From Davidsoniella eucalypti (taxonomy: Eukaryota; Ascomycota; Sordariomycetes; Microascales; Ceratocystidaceae): 64,000 nt of DNA. Where the stretch lies: positions 186,001 through 250,000 of the forward strand of contig RMBW01000028.1 in NCBI GenBank assembly GCA_004009845.1, in the 5' to 3' direction. The translations under genes and the position numbers were made by a program. The notes beneath the pieces were generated by a model that was not told the origin of the DNA, ran no database searches, and saw nothing but the letters and a program-made list of their open reading frames with translations. Below, piece after piece: positions 11,924 to 24,773 of the stretch. Positions within the stretch are counted from its first letter, which is position 1, and each line of letters starts with the position of its first letter.

Positions 11924-14494
11924 GGCAGGAGAGCCAGCTGGTAATTATTTTTGCCCAGGTCAGGGTATTGTGTATATGCAAGACAGCAGAGGCCGGCTGA
12001 GGATCGAAGTGGATATGTCGAGAGCGTGAAAACAGTTGCGGAGATGAGAGGTCCTGGTAGCTGGCAAACAAGACAAGGCTGGCCAATTTGATAGCGATGA
12101 TGGCGGACGCAAGGATGTCGATAGTGGAAATGGCGACAGCAGTGGGCTTAGGATTACTCAAGACGAAGCAAAAAAGGGCGCACAGTCGGTGAGGGGATTG
12201 AATAAAGAGACGATGCGACAACAGCTGTGAGGACTGACTAACGATATGATGTACAGTTTGCCTCCAGATGCCTTTAGGTGCTTGGCTTTTGCTAGTGCGG
12301 CAGCAAGATACTGGTAGATATAAGGGTAATTTGATGCGTGATTAGATAGCAACTGTAATTGTAGCAGCTGCTAATGGCCAATTCAGCCTAGCAAGACTGT
12401 TTGCAAACTCCGCTGCTGCTTGGAGATGTTGAAGTCCGCTGTTGGAATAGCCGGGATTTCTGAAATGTCAAGCTTTCTGTTGGCGCAAGGCTGTGATCGG
12501 AAGACCCGTGCGCTAATATTTTGCGATTTAGGGTAACTATGTAGGCAAAATTGCAATCTAGGACATGGCCAGATCAATGTTGCGGACCTTGAGCAATACA
12601 GATTGAGAAGAAAAATGAAGAAGGTATTTTGCTAGAAGACGATAAATATCAATCAGGCGTCAGTGATTGTGGTTGTTTGCAGCAGCGCAACAATTTTGGC
12701 CGGCTTTGGCAGTCAAATCGGCATGATGTAAACATGCGAAATCCAAAATTTAAAGCGGATTTGAACACGGTACAACTCCGAATGGAATATATGTCATTGG
12801 GAAAATTTAGCATGTGTTTTGTTTTACGTGATTCGGTTGTTTCTATACATATATGTAGAACAACCATCATGTTCAGTATTAAACGGCGATTGGGATTTGG
12901 GTTATGCTGCACTTATATGTAACTCTGGTACCCTGCTTTCGACCTAACATGTCAGCTATTTTGAAAAACGGCGCACTATAAGATTTGCCACTATTCGGGT
13001 GGTGATAGCGCACAATACACGACATGTTCCCATTCCAAGCACCACAACATGCCTTCACCGCTGTAATCTCGATCTGACGGCTCTGTTGGAATTCCGGCCA
13101 ACCAACAACTGTTAGACTCAAGGCAACACTTGTCTTGAAAGCTGCTGCGCTAGTCCGCATATGGCTAAGTTGGCTTCTGAGGTCTCAAAGGAAAGTCACG
13201 TGCAGCACAAAATAATTGCCCAAATACTAAGCCGCTTTGGGTCTGCGGCTGCGACATTTAGCCGCTCAAGCGCCGGCAGCTTCTTTGAGATGCTTCTGTC
13301 GGGGTTCTAGAAGCATGTCTTTTGCTGCATGGAAACTACGCTTAGAGGAGCCAACACCAAGAAGGTAGACTTGTGGATAATTTCTCTGCCGTTCAAGACA
13401 ACACTGTCTTTGAATCAAGTATTTTTCCTATATCTTTATACATTTTTCATTATCAAATTCTGAGTGTCTTCGGCAACTGCTATTATCTGGTGGAAGCCCG
13501 TGATTGCTAATGCGCCATGATAACTCTAAGCCCTCTGGCTATATCCTGTATTTTTATGGCATGTCCGGACAATATGCAGTACCATATACTTATATATGTG
13601 TATCTATCTTCGTTAGCCTGTTCTCTCCTAGCATAGCGTTCCACTTGTTTTCAACCTAGACTATCGCAAGCTATCAGGTGGGCCACATGGTCTTGTCTAT
13701 TGCTACATTGAGATTCGACACAGTACCAGGCTAATACCAAGAATCTGTAGTAGCCTGCCAATCGCACTTCTAAAAGGCCCATCTTTCAGGGATGAGTTGA
13801 TATGTCTTTGGGCCTGAGCGCCATGAGTCGTATCAAGCTTGCCATTGCTACTTTGATCCAAAGTCCGTTTTGAAGGTGTGTGATGTATGTAGCGATGATA
13901 ACATAAATGACTCGTGATAATCAGTATATTGATGCATAGTGGCATCTGCTACAGACGACACGCTATCAAGTTTATATGAGCTTGATTTGTAAGTATATAC
14001 GTATGAACTTAGCAGCTTTTTCGATATGGGTGATATCTATCGTACCGAGGTAGCTAGGTCAACGGCCAGATATAGCTAGCGGCGTAGTAGTTTTACCAAG
14101 ACTGTCTAAAAGACTAACATCATCCTACAGTTTGATGACAACAGGTAACTACATAGAATGATAGCCAAGACCGGACATTGCCTACATTATACTACATAAC
14201 TAAGCCTATTATGGGTGAACAAAAATCCACAACCGGCCGCTACCCATACTTTGGCATTGCCATTGTCATTGTCAGAACTCTTCCAGAGAGGTTGGTACTT
14301 GAACACTATTCTCAAGCATGTGCTGATGGCATATCTAGCCATTAGCTCGAAATGTACGCTTAGTTTTGTTATTTAGTATAGACCATTGTCAAGGGGCCAT
14401 TCCAGGAAAAGTAAAATAAATCGGCTCCGATAGATAAGGCATGAGATTCCGAGCAGCTACAACCTCTGCTGTCTAATGGTGAACTAACTGGACT

Positions 14495-14520
14495 GGCCGG
14501 CGGGGAGGCCGGGGGGGGGG
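14495..14520 (+). repeat. G-rich tract ending in ten consecutive G
   Basis: A GC-rich patch in AT-rich surroundings, ending in an uninterrupted run of ten G at 14511-14520, preceded by GG, GG, GGGG and GG runs. It could fold as a G-quadruplex or be a slippage-prone homopolymer. No gene lies within 2 kb on either side. Confidence 0.5.
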
Positions 14521-16754
14521 TATCCTAGCTAATGGCCTGGTCAGTGACGTTTATAAGCTGTAGAGGACTGTTGACGATACTACCTCACTAAAAACGAAAA
14601 AGAAGCCTGGAGTGATGAGCAGCTAGCCAGACCAACCATACCAACACTAATATTGCATAAGCCTGAAAAACACAAAATCGAGGGAGCAAGAGTTTGCGAT
14701 GTTTTACAGTTGAACTTCTATGGACTGTCAGATTTGTTTCCAGAGGGAGCCTGACTAGCATGCATGTTCTTACACTGATCTACAAAACAAGAGGGAGGCC
14801 CTTGAGATATAGAGCAAACAGGATCTTCTTGTCTCCCTTTCGAGGTCTGCCAAAATCGATGTTAGTAAGCGACTTAGATGACTTGGTGGCTACATTGCAG
14901 ATCCCGAGTCAAGAACGACAAGCGGAAGATGAAAGCAAGCAAAACTCTAACTATGCAAACAACAAAGGTTTTAGCCCTGGCTGCTCAAGAGGTCTGTCTG
15001 GTCTATTCAAGGGAACGGACAGCCCGCTAGAAAGCATGCTAATGGCAAGCATATGCAAAACAAGGATCAACCTCTATGTTTGCTATTACAGATATATGTT
15101 GGTTATGTACTCAGCTATACTCTCAGTATGTACATCGAAAGCGAAGAGTCAGCTTCGCTTCTAGAACTCCACACCGGCTTCCAGCCAAGCACAGGTAGAT
15201 TTTGGGCTGGCCAGCCATTCTAGCTCCTTTTCCGGGTCGACTCACGACATAGCGCTTGCCGTGCTTTCTGAGCTGATATCACAACATACGATTGTATGCT
15301 AAGTGTTTACATAATATACTATAAGGCTACTGAGATCTAGCCGTAGAATCCTCGGGATGAGAAGGCCCTATTTTGCTGCTATAGTAGTTTTGTCACAGTT
15401 CAATAAGAGTATCATTGGAACCTAGAGGAGGTGATGTCCAGGGTAGAAGTAGAAAAAGAAAAAAAAGGCAAAAGGCATTATAAGACGCCTTGACATGTCA
15501 GGCCCAGTGCACTTTTGGCTAGCGCCTTTACCGATGCAGTCAAAGCAAGGCCAAGTGCTTATTATGGTTCAGATCTTTGAGACATGGTTCAACATCTTCT
15601 AGAAACGATGTTTACTGGTGCACAAGCAATAGGGTGTCGATGGCTGATTCAGAGACGCTGATACACGTTGTATACCTATAGAGTGTGATTGCATGTATAA
15701 AATTTACTCATATATAGCATCTGTGATTTCAATGTGTACTATTCGTATTTATATCAGGCGAACAAACCAGCAAAGGAGCAACAATTCCGAGGCGAACGCA
15801 GTAGCGCAGGGATCTCCCGTAGGCCCGTCGCCCCAGATTGAGTTTTTCTAGTGCAGTTTGGTTCTATAGGTAGTAATAATGGTCTCCAGCAGTAGCATCA
15901 CGGGCACAATGAGGCCTACGAATATAGAGTACGGAAGAATTCGATCTCGTCTTTGGTGCTTCCCGTCGTGATGGAAATACAGACGATCATCCGGCAACAC
16001 CTGTGACGGATCTGCAAATTCGAAGCTCAAGAGCCAGACTAGGAAAAATATGGACGAGGAAGAGGAGTGGGTAGGCAAGGAAGATGCGGATCCATCCATC
16101 ACCCGTGCATGCTATCCTTTCCAGAATCTACTAGACGGGCTTGACGAACCTTCAACATCGCTGGCTTGAATGAGGTAGCACTAGTTTCTCTTAGTAGCCC
16201 GAATCTCGTAGTCAGCGATGCAACCCCGGAGACCCCCCCCTCGATCAACATCACAGTGTCACCCCATCGAATTATGTTCTCCATCTGCACCTTCATTGTA
16301 CCGAACAACCTTGAAGCGGTAGTCGAATTCCATAAACAAGGCAGTGGGTTAGTTAGCCCAACGGGCCGGTTTACTACCACAAATATCGAAAGAAACGCCA
16401 GGTTTGACTGGGGTGAGGGGGCGTGCTCTTAGTCTGAGGTCTGCCATGACCAACTATATGTACACAAGTATTAGAATTAGACAAGAATAGAACTACTTAG
16501 GTAAAATGGTCGCCCACCCGCATAGTGTGTCTCTGCAACGTCTTGACTCTCCCTTTGTTCATTCTTCTGTGTTCTGTCTTTTCCTTTCGACGCAGAGTTT
16601 TTTTGCTACGAGAACACCATTTAATCCCTAGTTTCGTTATCCGCTGCCAGATCTACAGATTGATCTTTTTTTCATCTTTGTTCTAGCTCATTTCACCGAA
16701 ACCGACTCGTTTCTTGACTTTCGCCACCCACTTACACTAAGTACTTGTGAGCAA

Positions 16755-16768
16755 CCCTAACCTAACCC
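16755..16768 (+). promoter_or_regulatory. Telomere-like CCCTAA repeat just upstream of the HET gene
   Basis: The sequence CCCTAACCTAACCC sits 36-49 bp before the HET-gene ATG. It contains about two imperfect telomeric units. Interstitial telomere-like boxes of this type occur in fungal promoters and can bind Myb/telobox proteins. Function here is inferred only. Confidence 0.3.
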
Positions 16769-16803
16769 ATACTATAAGAACAACAACATCACATTGCTCT
16801 GCT

Positions 16804-19356
16804 ATGCAAGGCTTCGAATACGCACCACTTCCATCCCGAAAGTCTATCCGGCTGGTCCAAATTGCTCCGCGTCCGCTATCTGCGCCTCTTGAAAGCCCGA
16901 TTATCCTACGCGGCCGTGTAGTTGAGCTTTCCTCATCCCGTCTCCGTCGAGGCGAATCCAAGGGGCCGCCACTCCGGCCTTCCATTAACTTTGACCAATA
17001 TATCACACAGCCAATCCCTCCAGAGCGCTTCCGTATTCTCGAAGACAAAGGTCTGCGCCAGAAACTCAAGGATCGCTTCAAGAAGGACTCGCCAGCGCCG
17101 GGAACTGCCGCCAATGGCACTGCAGCAGACTCCGATGTCTTGCCGCCAGACTTGATTCTTGGTGGCCCGGAAGTCAAAGGCATATCAGCCGATCTTAGTG
17201 CGGTGCTGGTCAGTGGTGGCCTTCTTAATCCGCGCACTGGTGCATCGTCTATGAACGACTTTGCGCGTGCTAAAGGCCATTCCGTGCGTTCGTTGACTAC
17301 CGTTCCGGCCGGGGAACCTCCCTACCGAGACCGCTATAGCTGGGGAGGCTCTTCGCATGGAGCCATTTCAGGCAACTTCGCTGCCTTGTCATACCGCAAC
17401 GGCTCGCCAACTCAAAATGAAAGCATCACGCTAGACGATAGCGCCAAGATTGTATCAGCCAATCTAGCCGCTGCGCTAAGACGCTTCCGTGAACTGCCCG
17501 TGTTTTCTCGTGACGGTCTTTGGCTCTGGGTAGATGCACTATGTGTCAACGCCAGCGATGCTGACGAAGCTGCCAATCAGCGCTCGTTGCGGTCGGCCAT
17601 CTTCCGCCAGGCCGGAAACGTCATCGTATGGCTCGGTGAACCGGCACAGAGCGAGCCAGTTGCCCGTGCCTTTTCGTTCATCCAAGAAATCAGTAGAAAC
17701 TTCCGCACTGAGTACCTTCGGGCCTTCGACCATGAGCCAACCGTGAGTCCAGGACATCGCCATCGGGCCGGACTTCAGTTGCACGCGGCCCGTGTCATGT
17801 GGCAGGCGCAACAGACGGCACTTATGGCTACAGAACTGGACGAAACACTGAAGATGGCAGCCAGTCTATTTACCGTCTACGGAAATGCCTACTGGACTCG
17901 GCTATGGGCGATACCTGAGCTGACGGCAGCTGGACCGGCATCGGCCGTCATCTGTGGTGAGCATGTGACACAATGGCGACATATCCGAGACGCAGCCGAA
18001 CTCTTGGCCTCCTATGAAGCATTCCTATCACAGTTGCTTCAGCGCGTTCTCGCCCAACACGGCGTGAAGCTGGACGGAGCCTTTGCCATCAACCACATCA
18101 CGCAAATCTCTAAACTATCTACCTTATTATACGAAAAGCACCGGGGTAGTGTCGGCAAGCCAGAGAATCTTGGGCGGCAGATGGATCTCGACGCCGAAGA
18201 GCACATTGGCGGCACGCCTCGCGGCCACGAGATTGTCCGCCAATCCGTGCTTCTAGCAGCACAGACAGACTGCACGATAGCCAGTGACCGGGTTCTCGGA
18301 CTCATCAGTATTCCCAAGATGGTGACCATCTCGACCGAAGCCGCGCGGGCCGAGATATCCACCAGCAAGCTCTTTGCTGAGTTTGCCGAGCGGTGCCTGA
18401 CCGAAGACTCCTCGCTAGCCATCTTCTCATTGCTTGACGGGCGCCACGCCGACGACGGCACACTTCCATCTTGGTGCCCCAACTTTGCGCGGCCCCTGGC
18501 TGCCCGCGTATCAGCGCTTACGGCGCCAGCGGGCGAAGATGCTTGGCGCGCCAACGGCATTGACGATGGCAAGATCCTGATCCCATGGTCGGCTACGTAC
18601 TTTGAGCGCGAGGAAGGCAAGCCCGTGTTCCGCGCCATGGCATGGGACGTAGACTCCATTGATGGCTTGGGCGCGGTTTCACCTGTGGATCTCAAGAATA
18701 TGCGCCTGACTGTTGACTGTGGCGTCGTGCAACCAGATGGCCGGAGGAGAGTGCATCGCGATGAGGGCACACAGGCTTTGTGGCGCACGCTGATGACATC
18801 GACGCGGAATCCGTCCCGCGCGGAAACCCAAGACATTTTGTTTGGACTCACTCGTAAGTATTTTGCATCCTCGTCTGTATCCTATGGTATATCCGGTTCC
18901 TAACACCCACTTCTCCTGTCAGCCGAGGAGCCTTCCGAGGCCGATCCAGAGTATACCCGCTGGCACTTCTTCACTGCCTCTGCAGGGCTGATTGTCAACT
19001 CCAGTCCCCTCTCCGATCTTCTTGGCCAATCCTCTACACCGGCCTCGGCCACGCCGCCTGCCCACCAACAAAGGCACGATGTAGCCGCCAATGTCAAGAA
19101 CCGGCGCCTCGCTGTCACGGCTCGGGGCCGACTAGCACTCGTTCCAGCAGCTACGCAAAAGGGAGATCTGATGGCTGTGTTACTGTCCCACGGAACCCCG
19201 GTTGTTATCCGCCCAAAACGGAAGAAAGCCGGCGATACGTGGTGTGAAATCATTGGCGAGGCGTTTGTGGACGAGATCATGGGCGGTTCTCTAGGGCGTA
19301 TGCTACTCAAAAAAGAGCAATGGACGGCTGGCCTGATTTATCTACACTGTGTCTAA
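16804..19356 (+). CDS. Heterokaryon-incompatibility (HET) domain protein
   Basis: Exons 16804-18853 and 18923-19356 give 827 aa. The frame is also open upstream to 16747, but the first ATG is 16804. The N-terminus (FEYAPLPSRKSIRLVQIAP) matches the opening of HET proteins. About 100 residues of low-complexity insertion follow before the core: AALSYRNGSP near 193, then LWVDALCVNASD and NVIVWLGEP. The usual ALSYxWG lacks its Trp here and ICINQ is LCVNA, so the core is diverged. The C-terminal third has the conserved HET tail (LAVTARGRLALVPAATQKGD, then IGEAFVDEIMGGSL), split by the single intron. HET proteins trigger cell death when unlike strains fuse, or act in allorecognition and defence. No partner gene such as a NLR or SesB-type lipase is adjacent. 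Family assignment is firm; activity is uncertain. Confidence 0.88.
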
Positions 19357-19938
19357 GTATGTGCTCAGACTATCTCGATATCGGGTGCTGCATCGTTGAA
19401 ATTTGCATTGTACATAGTTAGTTTTGGCATTTTACTCTATCATCTCTAGGCATTTTATTTGTTATCATATCATCATATTGTTTTGCAACACATTCTACCC
19501 TACTGTGCTTAAATGACAATAAATCGACACATTATTTTCACCTATGGATAACCAGCTCTCTTATAATGATGTCTTGGCATGAAGACTAAACGAAGGGTAA
19601 TGTTGGATTTTTGACAAAGGTTCCTCTAACTCCCTTTGCTCTCTTTTCTCGCCAAGAGAACTTGGCAAGCCACAAAACAACCTTCTAGATTTAGAAGACC
19701 GGCGGCTTTTCTCACAATATTTACTTAGTTGAACGCTATGTCAGACATGTGGTTCACAATGATGGTGATTGTAGGGTATAAAAATCGTAGGCTGTGATTA
19801 AATAATTCAAAAACAAATGCTAATGCTAATTACTAGGTATGTATGTTATGCAAAGGGTGTCTCGCTTCTAGTCTACAATAATCATGCAGAACCAAGACTA
19901 AGCTGCGAAACCAACGTTCTCTATCCGTGTAGAAAGAC
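19357..19938. other. Convergent spacer between HET gene and peptide transporter
   Basis: 582 bp of AT-rich sequence holding the two facing 3' ends. No ORF or repeat of note is seen. It presumably carries both poly(A) regions. Confidence 0.6.
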
Positions 19939-21843
19939 TTAGGCATTCTTATTAACCTCCTCCTGGAGAACAGTAACTTGCTGCTCGTCGCTAGCTTCAG
20001 GCTCGCGGTTGCCCTTGAAACCAGACGTCTTGAGCAGGTTGAGCTGGTCTTCCTGGGCGTCCAGGTGACGGAAGCAGAGCCAGAAAGCAACACCACCAAC
20101 AAAGGCAATGATGGCCACAACGGCGTAGTTCCACACAAGAAGAGGGTCACCAGAAAGCGGGGTGAAGGCCTGACCAAGAGCAGCAGCAAAGGCGCTCATG
20201 AAAAGGTTGACAGACATGACGAGCGAACGCATGTTCTCGGGAGCTTTGGAGTAGGCGTACTCGTAGGACGTCACGTTGGTGAAGATCTCGGAGATACCAA
20301 TCAGAATGTATGGGAGAGATTGGGCCCAAACATTGATGGGGGCAGGACCGCAGTCCTCATCGTTGGCGTGGTCGCCACAGGGAGACATCTTGTAGATATA
20401 GTATTGCATAACGCAGGCAGCAACCATAGCGGCAGCTCCGAAGAAGAAACCGGTAGCCATACGCTTGATAGGGGTGAAGTTGATACCAAGCTTGCGGAGG
20501 CCGGGGTACAGGATACGGTCGAAAATGGGAATCATCAGAACAATAGAAATGGGGTTCAGGTTCTGGATGATATCGTTGGGCACACCGTTGAGCTCCATGG
20601 TGCCGGCCTGGGCAGTCAGATTGCCAGTCATCTGGTTGTAGGCCAGGTGGAAGACGGGCAGGAACAGGAAGACCTTGCAAGCCAGCAGACCACGACGGAC
20701 CTCATCGACCCAAGCGTCATCGTAGGTCATCCATGCAGGGCGCTCAGCAATGGGGAAAGTAGAAGGACGGGCATAATCCCAGTTGAGGTCGCGCACCTTG
20801 GTGATACCGCCGGACTTTTTGATAGTCCACATAATCATCTTGAAGAACTTGCTCAGAACGGAGCCAGTAGGAGGCGACAAGATGTAGTTTTTCTTCTGTG
20901 ACCACAGCACCAGAGGGCAGATCAGAAACAGGGCGGTAGGAAGGAGGAAGGCCAGCCAGAAACCGACATACTTCTCAACCCAGACCATGGAAATCTGACC
21001 AGAGATGGCGCCAATATTGATAGCAAGGTAGAAGTATAGGAAGATACGGCTGTTGGTGATTGCGGGATCAACAATAACACGCTGACCGTCACGTATCTCG
21101 ACACGCATACGCAGATCACGATTCTGCTCAGCAAGCATGGGAGAGATATTGGCCTTGAAGAGACCAGTACCGCAGCATAGAATGAACATGCCAATGACAA
21201 AGACAGCGAACGAACGGTCAGTGTGAACAATGACCTTGGGGGAGGCGGCAACCGTCAGGACGACGTGGGCAACGATTCCAATGGCAACGGCAATGTGAAT
21301 AACCTTGTAACGGCCATACTTGGCATCGGCCAGCCAGGCACTATACAGAATAGCGTGTTAGTATGTGACATCAGAGAGTACGTGGTGGTAAATGTTTCTA
21401 GTGGCTTACCCGTATAGGGGCATCAGGTACGCCCAGAACTGGTTGACCAGCGAAATGGCCTGCGCAGCACGGGTTCCCATGCCGAGGGCACCGGGTGTGT
21501 TAGATGAGGTGCCGTAGCTGGCGCCGGTAGTCGAACCCTCAGGCAGTGAGCGAGCCACGAAGTTGGTATACAGCACAGCAGAGCCGTAGTATGAAAAACG
21601 CTCGCACATCTCGGCAAAAGCGATGGTGTAGATGGACCAGTCGATCTTACCGGAGACACGAGGCAGAGTCTCTAGCTCCTCTTTGGTGGGATCGTCGTTC
21701 AAGCGCTTTGTGACGGGCTCCGTCGTGTAAACGGGAGGCGGCGACGACTTATCGAGCGACGACTTATCATCGGCCGACACGTCTTTCTCGCTGATGACCA
21801 CCGGCTTGGCGGCCTTGGCCGTGTTGTTAATAGCGTCAGACAT
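19939..21843 (-). CDS. POT/PTR2-type proton-coupled di/tripeptide transporter
   Basis: Minus-strand exons 21843-21410 and 21340-19939 encode 611 aa, separated by a 69 bp intron. The protein imports di- and tripeptides with protons across the plasma membrane. The PTR signature AEMCERFSYYG is at about 73-83, and the second signature region YFYLAINIGAISGQ lies in exon 2. The N-terminal 60 residues are hydrophilic and charged (DKSSLDKSSPPPV), as in fungal Ptr2. A loop rich in Asp/Cys (CGDHANDEDCGPAP) precedes the last helices. The C-terminus is short and cytosolic. About 12 hydrophobic segments are seen. It is convergent with the HET gene. Fungal PTR2 genes are usually nitrogen-controlled; GATA-like motifs occur upstream but I would not assign them. 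Length and motifs fit the family well. Confidence 0.95.
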
Positions 21844-24773
21844 TGGGATCCGAGCAGCAGGGGGGAGAGGAAGCGGAAGTGTCAGTCTCGGAGGTGAGTT
21901 GGTCGAGATGCTGGCAGTGCTACTATCACAAGATGGATGGTATGTGAGATCCCGGGGACGAAGAGCGGCCTGGGAGGGGAGAAGAAAAATATACTGGGCC
22001 GACAAGTGGGAAATCGGCGTTCTTAAGTAGAAGATAATAGTAGATGACGTGGGGTGCAAAGGACTTGGCAGGCCAAGCGTCTTGCTGATACTCTCATGAT
22101 AACACTGATAGTGCCGACAACATAACACCAAAACACACCCAACAAAGCAGACGGCAATCGCCCCCAGAATGGCCGCTCCTGCCCAGCACGACTCTTGCCG
22201 TAAGTCAGCTTCGTTGTCACCGCACCTTCCCTCTTTTGTCGACTCCGCCATGCTTATTGGCCAATGCTTTGCCGGAGCGCCGCACGCCCCTTTCGAGCCT
22301 ATCAAAGAAGCCAACAAAGGTTGCTAGTCCTCTAGAATCTCTAGCTTGGCGGGCTCTGTTATCACCGCTTCTGGCCGTTGGTGCGGAACTTCTTTGCTTT
22401 GTGCTGTAGGCCTCGATATTGGCTGAGCGAATCACGCTGGACGACTTACACGCATCTGCGAGACCTGGATCCCATGCTCGATCCCAGAGACAAAGAGTGA
22501 GCCATATACACGGGCTGTACTCGGTCAGCACACTCTTTACAGAATAGTATGTTTTTCTCTGGAGATTGCTTCCCGTTATTGTAGAAGCAGAAGCGCTTTC
22601 AGCGGTTCGAGAAGTAAGGTTGATATGCCTTGACATCCCTTGCAGTGTCTGGGGCAGGTTGTGGCCTGGGCATGATCACCCATGTTGATCCAGGAAAGAC
22701 ATCATTCTAGTCCCTTGTTTCTTCGAGTGGTAGTCCGTTATCTCTTGAAAAAAAAAAAGATATCTTCTGGCCTTAGTCCCTCGATGCTTCCTTGTTACGC
22801 TCATAGTATACGTACACAATACCGGCATGTCTTGGCATGGCCTCTTCTAATCTGTCTCTCACTTGTCAGTCTCCGGTATCAGTCCTAGAACCGAGTTATC
22901 GCAGAATTAATTTTGATCAAGTCAGATTTTGTGAGAGTAAAACTGTGGCACTGTCAACTCCATTTCAATGTTATTAGATTTGTACGGCTGTTAGAAGGAT
23001 TCCCGTACGGCATCAACAACTAATGCTAGTAATATTCCTGCTGCTACCTTCTTCGCTTACTCGCCGATATTTTGAGTACTTTTGTCTGCATGCCAAGGCA
23101 CTTTTTTATATAAACTTCATATCCAAAGCTTTCCTCCGAACACACTTCAGTATAAATATACAGGTACAAAGTCATTCCTACTTCGATCCGATTGTATTTA
23201 CCCTTTGGCTAATGGCATGGTTATAGTTGTATATTTGTTGGCACTTCCAAAATCGTAGACACCAACATACTCCAAAACTGAGGTTCGGTTCCAAGGTGCC
23301 ATAATTTAAGCTACAACGGCCGGTCTATGCGATGCTTCGTGTTTAAAGCACTGGCTATCACAGCCCGTCACTCGGGGTCTTCTTCTCTACATTACTATTT
23401 TATTATACAGGGAAGAAAGCCCGAACCATCTACATGTAGCCTCAAGCCCTATATTCTAGTCTCTAGTCCTATCTATGTGTAGCCGTGGTGCTGCTTGAAG
23501 ATACAAACTGCATTTTTATATTCTACTTTCGTTCATCTCAGTGCCACTCTATATCTTGGCCAAGCCCCTATGTACGATATTCTTGAATAGAGTCTTAGAT
23601 TCCCACATTAGCTTGCTAGAACACCATATGCAGAAGCTATTGGTACCTGAAGGCAACTAGCCACAATAGTGACGTCTTGAATCAAAGCTTGGTCGCGTGC
23701 TTTTGTTGTCATATTACGTTATTGATTTCTCTGACACATCGATTCCCTACTAGGCTGTTCGCTCTGTCGTGTTTCCTTTTTGCCGCATTGACAAAAACTA
23801 AGCAGCCAGTAAAGCGAGTTCTGTTTCCTTTACCCACGAAGAGGTCATCGCACGAGAAGCTTAAGCCGGATAAAATTTTCCGATTTTCAAAGCATCAAAG
23901 ATGGTTAGGTTTTCTGGTAACTATGTTTTCGATGCTAAATCGGTCTCTGAGGTGGTTTCCGTGTGGTAACAGATATATACATATAGCTGTTCCATGAACA
24001 GACCACGGGCTGCATGAACGGTTTGTTCCCTGAACTGGTGAACTGTCGTGATCGCAGGTGTTGATCACGATCTTAAATGCAACTCAGATTTGCGTACCAA
24101 TGCTGAGTCGCTCATTCCGTATACCTCTACGATGAATGATTTTTAATGTTCTACGTATAAAATAAACTAGATTAAGTTGTGGCTATCTTGATGTACCTGA
24201 TTTTGACTTTATTGCGTGGTGGAAGTTTTTACTCCCGGCCTTCCTTCCCCAGACTCTTAAAAGGTGGGTAACAATCATCAGATATCCATATCAGGGAGCT
24301 TAGAGTTGACCTTCTGTTCTAGATACCGTCAGATCCCCTTCCATTCCAGAGCATGACGTTTACAGACACACTTTCAGAAGGACAAGAGTCAAACTATCCC
24401 AAAGTCCCCTTGTTCAAGCAAACTTAAAGTTTCTTATCGCTACGTAGGTTATGCAGGAACGGAAGGCCGGTGTAGGACTACTGACTGGCTTGGGCGTTCA
24501 GATTGTAGTCGAAAATAACTCTCTGTAGTGTGATTTAAAGGGCCAAATTCTTATCCAACAATTCATAGGGTTACCAAACAGGGTTACACACCAGATGCCA
24601 CGTGACATCGCGTTAATTGTACCCACCGCGGCGCGTTATTGAGGTGTCGTGAATCGATACAGCAGAATCAGATTGATATCCACCATCTACCGAATCCCGT
24701 ATAGTCGCATACGACCGCTTGATATCATCCGAGACGCGCTCACAATGCCTAAGGCTGTCCAAGCTTCCCACAC
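21844..24773. other. 2.9 kb divergent intergenic region, ptr2 / uvsB
   Basis: No supportable gene. Antisense frames at 21794-22636 overlap each other and have no domains. An A11 run lies near 22747. An 8 bp inverted repeat (TCGTGATC / GATCACGA, 9 nt apart) is at 24046-24070. A CACGTGAC E-box at 24599 lies in the uvsB promoter. Confidence 0.6.
24599..24606 (+). promoter_or_regulatory. CACGTGAC E-box upstream of uvsB
   Basis: A CACGTG core followed by AC, about 170 bp upstream of the checkpoint-kinase ATG. This is a bHLH (Cbf1-type) recognition core. The same octamer occurs upstream of the NAD kinase (49945) and in the TAF4/YSH1 spacer (62268). Binding is inferred. Confidence 0.35.

Larger units (their letters stand above)
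11924..16803. other. 4.9 kb gene-free region between kog1 and the HET gene
   Basis: No gene is supportable. The first few hundred bases are the kog1 promoter and 5' leader. An open frame at 14694-15164 (+) begins at TTG, lacks family motifs and is judged spurious. A ten-G run preceded by GC-rich sequence lies at 14495-14520. A C/T-rich tract at about 16540-16720 and a telomere-like CCCTAA motif at 16755-16768 form the proximal HET-gene promoter or leader. Confidence 0.6.

Noticed and set aside
14694..15164. 156-codon + frame in the kog1/HET spacer
   Set aside because: It begins at TTG; the first ATG removes about 20 codons, and the translation matches no family. AT-rich spacer frames of this size are expected by chance.
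19978..20901. 307-codon + frame antisense to the peptide transporter
   Set aside because: Antisense of a strongly conserved POT gene with codon bias; its Gly/His/Asp-rich translation fits a shadow frame.
22217..22636. 139-codon minus-strand frame upstream of the peptide transporter
   Set aside because: No domain, no conserved-looking core, and it lies in the shared ptr2/uvsB upstream region.
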